A stretch of 41,868 bases of DNA, taken from Verrucomicrobiota bacterium (GTDB taxonomy: Bacteria > Verrucomicrobiota > Verrucomicrobiia > Limisphaerales > JACQFS01). How positions within the stretch are numbered: position 1 is the first letter of the stretch; every line of letters begins with the position of its first letter. The notes beneath the pieces are model-generated. The model made no database searches and was not told where the DNA came from. It saw only the letters and a program-made list of their open reading frames with translations. The stretch lies in the NCBI GenBank assembly GCA_016199935.1, contig JACQFS010000221.1, positions 1 to 41,868 of the forward strand, read 5' to 3'. The position numbers and the translations under genes are program-made. Below, one piece after another: positions 33,801-41,100 of the stretch.

Positions 33801-35100
33801 CGCGCCGTTCCCCGGGGCGATTGACCGGGATTTTGATTCGAGCATCGGCGCGAATGATCTGGTGCGGTCGGTGGCGGTGGAGCCGAACGGGCACATCCTG
33901 ATCGGCGGCGGGTTCACGAAGTGGAACAACTCGAACCGGCTGCATGTGGCGCGGGTGCTGACGAACGGGGCGCTCGACACGACGTTCGCGCCCGGCTACG
34001 GCGCGGACGCGGTGGTGTCGGCGATCGCGGTGCTGCCGACGGCGCGGATCATGATCGGGGTGGCGTTCACGAACGTGAACAGCAATGTGTTCAATCACCT
34101 CGCGCGGCTGGGGACGAACGGGCTGCCGGACTTCACGTTCAATCCGCCGGGGAGTTTGGATGCGGCGCTGAACGCCATCGCGGTGCAGACGAACGGGCAG
34201 ATGATTTTGGGCGGGGGTTTTCACACGCCGCTGAGCGGGGTGATGAGGCTGACGACGAACGCGACGGTGGACCCGGCGTTCCTGATCGGCACGGGCGCGA
34301 ATGGGCCGGTGCACGCGCTGGCGGTGGATGTGGCGGGGCGCACGTATCTCGGCGGCGGCTTCACGAGCGTGAACGGCTTCCCGGCCGCGCGCGTGGCGCG
34401 CCTGCTGCCCAACGGGGCGGTGGATACGAATTTTGTGCCGGCGGCGATCACGAATGGGGTGGTCTTCGCGCTCGCGGTGGAGCCGGACGGGCGGTTGTTC
34501 ATCGGCGGGGAGTTCACGTCCGTGGGCGGCACGAACCGGGGGCGGGTGGCGCGGCTGAATGGGAACGGGTCGCTGGACCTGACGTTCAATCCGGGGACGG
34601 GTGCGGGCGGGGCGGTGTATGCGCTGGCGTTGCAGCCGAACGGGCGGGTGGTGGTGGCGGGCGATTTCACGAATTTCAACGGCACGACCGTGGGCCGGAT
34701 CGCGCGGGTGGAGGAGGATGGCTCGCTCGACGTGTCGTTCAGCGCGGGGCACTCGGGCGCGGACGCGCCGGTGTATGCGCTGGCGGTGACGTTTGGCGGC
34801 GGGCTGGTGTTGGGCGGCGACTTTACGACGGTGAACGACGCGCCGCGGCACGGGGTGGCGCTGCTGTATGGTGATCCGCCGGTGCAGTTGGTCTCGGGCA
34901 GCGTGGTGAGCAACGGGTTTTTCGTGACGCTCGGCACGTTGCCGGGGGGGACGTATGCGATAGATTACAGCGACACGTTCTTCGGGCCGTGGACGCCGCT
35001 GGTGACGAATTTTGCGTTGGGCACGAGCCTGACGTTCACGGACACGAATGCGCCGGCGTTCCCGACGCGCGCCTACCGGGCGCGGCTGCTGGTGCCGTGA
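24862..35100 (+). CDS. Giant exported metzincin protease with PKD, Calx-beta and delta-60-repeat domains
   Basis: 3,412 residues. N-terminal membrane segment (about 5-25) as signal or anchor; propeptide-like region to ~310 with C227 and C254. A zinc-protease domain spans about 320-655, with the metzincin motif HEIGHNTGLGH (H446, E447, H450, H456) and Met-turn M523 (DTMGSGG), closest to the gametolysin/M11-like group. Then come a PKD domain (669-753), a carboxypeptidase-regulatory-like domain (757-855) and nine Calx-beta domains (857-2067). The ninth Calx-beta is interrupted by a ~95-residue module at 1955-2048. Seven delta-60 repeats (2068-2427), five Calx-beta (2428-2982), seven more delta-60 repeats (2983-3335) and a ~75-residue C-terminal beta domain follow. 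No sortase, PEP-CTERM or T9SS signal is seen. Calx-beta domains bind calcium and often build adhesins; a surface protease-adhesin is the likely role. Confidence 0.85.
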   Translation: MFKSRWFFLGSLLVAGLLAVVFLRPRSAPRPEVVVAPVAVPVAQPVVAAAEAVLSVAPKTVLEKFSDWSARYVAARPEDRAGLVAEGLKLAQERRGEMLKLIKNDPQTALEQAVPYGVRKRLPEEVKAELEQPVSGHGSYEVIIFRPLPGHEGEQPPTERKVKIKGQKFDAYVYGWRSQLMSKQDIAMHGVGIGSALAMSSDAARTVSPEEAADLVAAGKAKVDPVCSVSGQPSVTAGLPVLLDLGTGQFQTVCGEHPGAVNDSVRFALQLENTSKASAARRLAVMNHLKVLSPSQLGMSVQAFGGGGGGSTNPPVIPPGLLGQRRLLLIPVQYLDEAAPPFTQQAIQTAGQAVHNFYNRASFGYEQVVATVTPTVVLPYREWVYDEGYLGSGYLSIVNDAVVQANLLGYDESAFDYYYVIATSIPSANYGGISYHLSFGTGSLNHEIGHNTGLGHAHFFDNGRPPGPTQPNPALPIDPDSSSTANNSVGHADINAPYIAGIGGAVGGGSGSILDYGDPWDTMGSGGSDFGAPSKANIGWLPPQFIRTITTGETNRIYAFDGGSVTNGRLYALRTRRNQTWGDFWISHRHAIANNPYLLNGVILQDGSPTLFDTTGGTPDGRNDSAIVVGRTFSDPEARVHITPIANAGTGADAWVDVVVQRGDFPGNNAPVIASLLASAVSVAQGTPVTFTATASDADGDALAYYFTFGDDSFGTNSATNVHTFATNGQYVVRCEVSDMKGGLASANLLVTVGSPGSFAISGRVTDPNGLPVQGVRIHNGVAPPGDSGTGTPINAGGYSYGYTDSDGYYIVPDLGAGTYTMGAFLYRNRTLPLNFNGLVTVNSANVTDVNFTATPIQRVTVDVVTNAIEGGAPGVFRVSRDGPTTNDLRVKVALSTPDGAGFTPAALANIIIPTGSAFTNINITGLNNAVGDGGRHVRLTLSLVTNYIVISSFLTNSQFVLRTNNILSPGWEILPRLSDNADVWYQTYPNYVIDNAEATMLVVDDDPPGTPTVSVTAGNTGVVEGSSDVANFVFRRTSAPLTNDLIVNFSLTGTASNGADYVTVPGTVILPAGQSVVAVPIVPINNYFVDGDRTVVATVQAGAGYNASASTATVTIVDDDLTSIGVYASDPFAGRGGGNNGTFTFTRHGDLTRPVLVNYLASGTAVANSDYTTLSGSVNIPAGAISATVTVVPTALPSSPGPKTVVVTISDSPSYNTHGQGRATVKISDVVPTVTVANSGNAAEGGGNGGFNITSTGSTANPLTVFFNLGGYANPNTDYSGIGTNVVIPAGSATVNIPIVANDDNFREFTATGQNNARLNEHEFVQLALIESDTYDIGGSGTASVTITDNDGAAFPGVSFITQTTTVREDAGTISIPVRIGGNPTNNALLPVVVTYAVTGGTAVRTVNYDYAFPNPDTLLFISNRVVTGGFEDLTQQIQFLDLDIFDDGVITGDRTIILNLGYYTNFITNIVVGVSTNIIPYPTNFVLGDYRTHTIIIKDTDSAVVDIAALTTLAYEQGQVPGVFRLTRTGTTNASLKVNLLVSGTAVNGIDYTNIASSVTFAPGAKTVDILVTPFDDVEQEPAETVVLTIAESPGMTIGTNSATVVIVDNDGTVQFTFATYEVNEAATNAVIDVLRTGATNLLSKVDYVFNDGTASNGLDYLGTNGTLTFNPGEVVKQIIVPIVNDLIVEPTETFSITLTNATGGVPLGGQFLATVSIVDDDIAFVFKSPTFSAYEDGTNAVITVYRLGVTNAAVSVDFSTADGTASNLLDYTGQTNTLTFNPGVTNLTVLIPVIDDVLMEGDETVNLALANPSPGATIGAISNAVLTIVDDEAYVEFSSTTYSVLEYAGQAALQIRRVGGTEHPINVSYYTTDGTASNGLDYVAVANTITLAGDSYVLLTNGSGQTVFVRGETNRTIFIPILDDTLGEGNETFLVTVGSVAGVSNVVMYTNTFFSDSSEFRFPIATLKSQGTLVINYDFFVQPDVLRVYYAGGLIFDSGSVANSGTFTVPFGPGLTNGVEIVMNEGGNPVPNASWTYTVAVVTASTTVAGPNSNAVVTIIDDEQPGYVDYQFNTGAGANAPVLSASLDFAQNKVVIGGAFTTVDSNVLRHVARLTPLGAVDQSFNPGAGANSNVNSVFVQPDGKVLVGGEFTTMDGSNRVRVARLGADGNVDPGFTPGVGPNNSVRAVAVQADGLVLIGGDFTAVAGNTNFHHLARLLTNGVLDTNFVTSVSNTVLAIVPLTNGSILVGGAFTNVGATLRPGLAQFLTNGTPDGSFDPGADADGPVRALAVQPDGRIVVGGSFTLFNGNLTNRLVRLTAGGAVDPGFNTGSGADGDVNAVALDPTGKIFIGGAFSNFNGSPLAHYARLRAAGAVDIVFNAGSGADAVVNTAVIQTNSGIIIGGAFTNVNNVPRPGVARIHGDEKSVIAEVELDFASYTILENAGPLNVTLTRRVNTNLAFAIGVVTTDGTATNGTDFTGGLYVVNFAAGQTNANFNLPILDNLAVDGDRTFFLSLTNAPNNVAFPGVSNATVTIINDDSYVQFSAATNSVIEGFTASVVVTRIGRLALPATVVLQTGGGTATSGFDYSGVTNTVSFAPGETAQTNFIQTYNDTILVGPLKTVGLTLVNPTNVLVGTPGAQTLTIVDNPSAISFAATNFSGLEGFSIPVVIQRTGFTNFAVSCLFVTGGGTAASGADYTGVTNAVSFAPGETLVTNFIQTYNDTILVGALKTVGLTLLNPTNIALGPPSVATLTIQDNPSAISFTATNFSGNEGTNIAVVITRTGFTNFAVACSFATGGGTAVSGTDYLGLTNVLLFAPGETLATNFIQTFNGYTFATQTKTVGLTLGNPTNIALGPPAVATLLILDDPSAVTFSSPTNSVVEGTNAVITVTRGGQTNLAVSVWFRTTGGTATAGVDYTGQTNLLLFAPGVTTQTVLIPTVEDFTPEPGGETVGLQLFGATNIAIGPFANATLTINDFAPFPGAIDRDFDSSIGANDLVRSVAVEPNGHILIGGGFTKWNNSNRLHVARVLTNGALDTTFAPGYGADAVVSAIAVLPTARIMIGVAFTNVNSNVFNHLARLGTNGLPDFTFNPPGSLDAALNAIAVQTNGQMILGGGFHTPLSGVMRLTTNATVDPAFLIGTGANGPVHALAVDVAGRTYLGGGFTSVNGFPAARVARLLPNGAVDTNFVPAAITNGVVFALAVEPDGRLFIGGEFTSVGGTNRGRVARLNGNGSLDLTFNPGTGAGGAVYALALQPNGRVVVAGDFTNFNGTTVGRIARVEEDGSLDVSFSAGHSGADAPVYALAVTFGGGLVLGGDFTTVNDAPRHGVALLYGDPPVQLVSGSVVSNGFFVTLGTLPGGTYAIDYSDTFFGPWTPLVTNFALGTSLTFTDTNAPAFPTRAYRARLLVP
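32485..33474 (+). repeat. Three 330-bp tandem Calx-beta units inside the giant gene
   Basis: Units begin at 32485, 32815 and 33145, each exactly 330 bp (110 codons); a fourth, 33475 on, is more diverged. The marker CCCGAGCGCG recurs at 32811, 33141 and 33471. The second and third units share long identical stretches, such as the region encoding RTGFTNFAV, which points to recent duplication within the gene. Other Calx-beta units are far more diverged. Confidence 0.75.
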
Positions 35101-35119
35101 GCATGATTTGAATTTGAAA

Positions 35120-35163
35120 GACCGTCGCCCGGTGGAAATGAGTTGGAATCCGCCGGGCGGTTC
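35120..35163 (+). terminator. Stem-loop between the two giant genes
   Basis: 35120-35135 can pair with 35150-35163 with one or two bulges around a 14-base loop, the core being CGCCCGG with CCGGGCG. A short TTCGGTTTGATT follows. It may end transcription of the first giant gene; the T-tract is weak. Confidence 0.35.
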
Positions 35164-35190
35164 GGTTTGATTGCGCAACGAACTAATTTT

Positions 35191-38100
35191 ATGCAGTTAA
35201 GGCAAACCCTGATTCGTTTTCTCCAGGCTGGCGGCGGTGCGGTCCGCTGGCGGGCGCTCGCGGCGGTGTGCGCGCTCGCGGCGCTGGCCGTCCCGGTGCG
35301 GGCGCAGTCCAACGCGTTCAGTTTTTCCTCCGGCGTCTATGTCGTCGCGGAAAACACGCCCGGCTTCGCCACCATCACCGTCCTTTACGGCGGCGGCGCG
35401 ACCAATGCGGTGAGCGTGGACTACGCCACCGGCGGCGGCACGGCGACGAACAACGTCCATTACACCGGCCTCACGAACACGCTCGTTTTCGCCGTGGGTG
35501 ACACCTCGAACATTTTCACCATTCCGATCTTCGACGACGCGGTGAGCAACGGCGCGCGGACGGTGGGACTGACGCTGGCGAACCCGCAGGGCGGCGCGAT
35601 TCTCGGCGCGCCGGTGGCGGCCACGCTGCTGATCACGGATGACGAATCGCCGACGAATCTGCCGCCGGCGAACAACCAGTTCACGAATGCCGCGATCCTC
35701 ACCGGACTGTTCGGGACGTTTGCCAATACCAACACGTTTGCGAACAAGGAAACGGGCGAGCCGAACCACGCGGGCAACGCGGGCGGCGCCTCGGTGTGGT
35801 TCCGCTGGTCCGCGCCGGCGAGCGGCCCGGTGACCTTCAGCACGGTGGGGAGCGGGTTCAACACGTTGCTGGCGGCCTACACCGGGGTCGCGGTGAGCGG
35901 CCTGACGCCGATTGCGTCGGACGACGACTCGGGCGGCGGCGGCACGAGCACGCTGACGTTCACGGCCGTGGCGGGGCAGGTGTATTATATAGCGGTGGAT
36001 GGTTCCGGCGGCGCGCAGGGCAGCTACATCCTGAGCTGGGGCAACGCCGGCTCGGCGGGCACATTTGGTTTCACCACGGGAAATTTTCTGATGAGTGAAC
36101 GGGACGGTGGTGCGCCCACCTCGCTGACGGTCAGTCAAACCTACACGGGCGGTCGCATCACCATCACCCGTTACAGCGGCATGGCGGGCAAGGTGCGCGT
36201 GTTCTACCGGGTCAGTGACGGCACCGCGCGGCGGGCGCCCGGCGACTGGACGCTGACCGGCGGCGGGGTCGAGTCGGCCACGAGCATGACCAACTCGGCG
36301 GTGTTCTTCGACGGGCAGACGGCGGCGAGTTTCTTCATCGTGCCCACGCTTCGCACCAACAACGACAATATCCCCACGACGGTGAACCTGGCGATCACCG
36401 GCATCCAGTTCGAGCCGGGCGAGTCGAGTGCCGTCATTCCGGGGAGCATCGATCCCGTGGCGGGCACGAGCGTGGCGCGCATTCTGGACGGCCAGCAGGG
36501 CGTGTCGCTCCAGCGGCTGCGCTGGCGCACCATTGAAACGATCGGCACGGCCGTCGTCCGGGTGCTGCGGGGGAATCTTCCCTTCTCTGACGGGCTCGGA
36601 ACCATCGTGACCGTGGATATGCTTAACAACGGAACGCCCAACGCGCCTGGCCCGGCCAGTTCCGCGACGCTCGACGCCAGTTCTGACCACGCCCAGTCGA
36701 ATCTGGATTTCACCCCGTCCGTTACCACGATCACCTGGGTCGCCGGGCAAACTTCTGCCGACATTTCCATCCCCATTCTCGACGACGCGTTGGTGGAGTT
36801 TGACGAGGATCTCGCCATTACGCTGCGTCCGGAACCGGGCAACGGCGCGCCGCAGAGCGACACGACCGACGGGACGCTGACGATCGAGTTTCCGAACAAC
36901 ACCGCGGCCAACGTCGTGACCAACAAGCATCCCGCCGGCTCGGTGGATCCGGGTTGGAACCGCGACTACTTCCTCGGCAGCAATCCGCCGGACAATTCCG
37001 CGCCGGGCGCCAACGGCCGCGTGTTCGCGGTGGCGGTGCAGTCCGATCTCAAGACGGTCATCGGCGGCGAGTTCACCAGCGTCAACACCTCGCCGCGCAA
37101 CCGCATCGCGCGCATGAACAGCGACGGCTCGCTCGACGCCAACTTTAATGTCGGCACCGGCGCCAACGGCGCGGTCAACGGCCTCGCCGTTTCGACCAAT
37201 GGTCAGGTCATCATCGGTGGTGCGTTCTCCTCCTACTCGGGCACGCTCCGCGGTGGCGTGGCGCGCCTGAGCACCAATGCGGTGCTGGATCCCAGTTTCA
37301 ACCCAGGGGCCGGCGCGACCGGCGGCCCGGTGCGCGCGGTGGCGCTCTACACGAACGGGGTGAATGAGGGCAAGGTGATCGTGGTGGGTGATTTCACCAG
37401 CTTCGCCGGCGTGAATGCCCGCCGTCTGGTCCGGCTCAACGCCGATGGCTCGGTGGACCCGCTGTTCAGCGCGGGTCTCGGTCCCAACGGCACCGGACCC
37501 AACGGCGCGGTCAATGCCGTGCTGTTGCAGTCCAATGGCAAGCTGGTCATCGGCGGAGATTTCACCAGCATCAACAGCGTGAGCCGCAACCGCGTCGCGC
37601 GGCTCAATGCGGACGGCACGCTCGACGCGACGTTCAATCCCGGCGCGGGCGCGGACAACTCGGTGTTCGCGCTCGGGTTGGATCGCTCGGGCGTTTCGCT
37701 CACGGTGGACCGCACCGCCTCCGGCGGGCCGGAGGAGGACCGGTTCACCATTGATACCGGCGCGACCAGCGGCACCATCACGATCAACTACGAGTTCTAT
37801 CTCATCCCGGACTCGATCCACGTTTACTACGGCGGTGCGCTCATCTTCGACACCGGGGTGACCAACGGGGCGGGAACGATCAACGTCCCCTACGGGCCCG
37901 GTGCCTCGACCACGGTGGACATCGTGGTCAACGAGGGCGGCAGTCCTGATCCCGGCACGCAGTGGGACTACAGCGCCACGATCACCCCGAATGGCGGCGT
38001 GCAGCGCTATCTCGTGGGTGGGGCGTTCACGACGATGGATTTCCAGTCGCGCAACCGGCTCGCGCGGCTGAATCCGGACGGCTCGCTCGACACGACCTAC

Positions 38101-41100
38101 GATCCGGGCTTCGGCGCGGACGACACGATTTATTCCATCGCCCCCGCGACCAACGGTCCGGCCTACATCGGCGGACTGTTCGCCAGTTACAACGGCACGC
38201 GTCGCATCGGGCTGGCCCGCGTGGCGACCGACGGCACGCTGGACACCGGGTTCATGGACGCGGCCTACAACCAGTTTGCCGGCATCCCCACCGGCTTCAG
38301 CCCGTTCGGGCAGCCGAAGAATTCCGTGCGCGCGCTCGCGGTTCATCGCGACGGCGGCGTGATGATCGGCGGCTCGTTCCATCAGGTCGGCGGCGGCGGC
38401 CGCAACCAGGTCGCGAGCGGTCCGAACAGTCCGTGGGGTCCGAATGTCAGCACGCCCGTCGAGATCACGCGCGACGACCTGCGCAACCGTTACAACATCG
38501 CGCGCATCATCGGCGGGACGACGGCCGGGCCGGGCAACATCGGCTTCACCACGTCCGACTACACCGCGGATGAAAATGGCGGCGCGCGCTTCATCACCGT
38601 CGCCCGCAGCAACGGCTCGCTGGGCGGCGCGGGTGCGTTGTTCGCCACGGGCGACCGGCCGGCCGGCCCGGGCGCGGCTTCTTCGACCACGGATTACGTT
38701 CCGTTCGCCGGCACGTTGAACTGGCCGCGGGACGTGGTGATTCCCGCCTCCTCCGCCTACACCGGCGTCAACAACACCACCGGCACCGGGCAGGACGACG
38801 TCTCGGTCACGATCCTCCCCGACAACCTCGTCGAGGGCGAGGAGCGGCTGAACCTCACGCTCGACCTGCCGCAATCCACGTTCTTCTCGCTCGGCGGCCA
38901 GTTTATTCCCACCGGCGTCGCGCTGGGCCGCTCGCGCGCCACGCTCACCATCGAGGACGACACTCCGGAGCCGACGTATGTGACCTTCGCGACGAACAGC
39001 TTCATCGTGGACGAGGGCGCCGGCGTGGCGACCATCTCGGTCCTGCGCTCGGGCAACACCGGCAATTCGGTGACGCTCAATTTCCTGACGCTGGACGGCT
39101 CGGCGCTGAACAACTCGGACTACACCTCGGTCTTCGGCCCGCTGACCTTCTCGTCCGGTGAGACCAACCGGACGTTCAATGTGCCGATCACCGACGACAC
39201 GTTCGCGGAACTCGATGAGACGATCATCCTGCAGTTGACGAACCTCGTGGGGGCCGTGTTCCTGCCCGGCGGCAACGCGGCGATCCTCACCATCCACGAC
39301 AACGACTTCGCCAACGGCCAGCTCCGCTTCAGCCAGACGAACTTCAACGCCGTCGAGAACTCCGGCCTCGCGCAGGTGGTCGTGCAACGCACCGGCGGCA
39401 ACGTGGGCGCCATCACCGCGCAGGTGGTCACGAGCAATCTCACCGCGCTCGCGGGCGCCGACTACACGGGCGTCACGAACACCCTCTCGTGGGCCAACGG
39501 CGACACCTCGCAGCGCGTGATCAACATTCCCCTCCTGCCGGACGGCCTCGTCGAGGGCCCGGAATTTTTCACCGCGAACATCATCAACGCCCAGGTCGTC
39601 GCCAACGGCAACCCGGTCTCCGTCGCGGTCCCCACGGCGACGGTGACGATCCTCGATTCCGACGCCTACGGCTCGCTGCACTTCGCGGCGGCCAACTTCA
39701 CGGTGAGCGAAAACGGCGGCAAGGCGATCATCACCGTCACGCGCACCGGCGGCAGCTCCGGCACCGTGTCGGTGAATTACAACACCGCCGACGGCACGGC
39801 GTTCGGCGGGGTGAACTACACGCCGGTCATCGGCACGCTCACCCTCGGCCCCGGCGTCACCAGCACGAACTTCACGGTGCCGGTCACCGATGACTTCGTG
39901 CAGAACGCCAACCGCACCGTGTTCCTGAACCTGAACACGTTCGTCAATGCCACGCCGGCCGCGCCGACGGCGGCGATCCTGACGATCGTGGACGACGAGT
40001 CCGTGAATGAACCCGCCGGCTCGGTGGACACCACCTACAACGCGGCGGCGGGCGCGAACGATTTCATCTACTCGCTCGCATTGCAGCCGGACGGGCAGCT
40101 CGTCATCGGCGGCGACTTCACGGTGTTCAACAACTTCGGCCGCCGCCGGCTCGCGCGCCTCGACGCCAACGGCAACCTCGACCCCGTGTTCCTGCCGCCC
40201 GGCGGCGCGAACGACTCGGTGCGCTCGATCACCGTGCAGCCGGACGGCCGCCTGATCGTCGGCGGTTTCTTCACCAACGTCGCCGCCACGACCCGCAATC
40301 ACCTTTCCCGGCTGAACACGGACGGCACCACGGACTCGAGCTTCGATCCCGGAGCCGGCGCGGACGGTCCGGTGTTCGCCACCGCGTTGCACGGGGATCC
40401 GGCCAACGCCGGGCGCATCATCGTCGGCGGCAACTTCGCCGCGTTCAACGGCAACCCGCACCCGTTCCTCGCGCGGCTGCTGACGAATGGCGTGGTGGAC
40501 GAATCGTTCAATCCGGGTGTCGGCCCGGACGGCACGGTTTACGCCGCCGCCGTGCAGCCGGACGGCAAGGTGCTCATCGCGGGCGATTTCCGGAACGTCG
40601 CCGGCCAGCCCGCGCAGGGTCTGGCGCGGCTCAATCCGAACGGCGCGCTCGACGCCGCCTTCGTCGGAAACCTCGGCACGGGCTTCACCGGCTCGGTTCG
40701 CGCGCTCGCGTTGCAAAGCGACGGCCGCATCCTCGTGGGCGGTCTGTTCACCAATTTCAACGGGGCGGTGGTCGGGCGGCTGGTCCGGCTGCAGGCGAAC
40801 GGGACGGTGGATGCCGGGTTTGCGCCGAACAACAGCTTCGCCGCCGGAGGCGACGGTTCGGTGCTCGGCCTGGCGCTCCAGCCGGACGGCAAGCTCATCG
40901 TGGTGGGAGATTTCTCGAAGTTCAGCAGCGTGACCCGCAATCGCATCACGCGGTTGAAGGAGGACGGCACGGTGGACCCGACGATCAACTTCGGTCTGGG
41001 CGCGAACAACTTTGTGGCGGCCGGCGTGGTGCAGATCACCGATGGGCGGATCATTGTCGCCGGCGGGTTCACCGCCTTCGACGGCCTCGCGCGCAATCAT

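Noticed and set aside
34870-35100. A sortase, PEP-CTERM or type IX sorting signal at the end of the first giant protein.
   Set aside because: The C-terminus ends RAYRARLLVP with no sorting motif plus hydrophobic helix plus basic tail.
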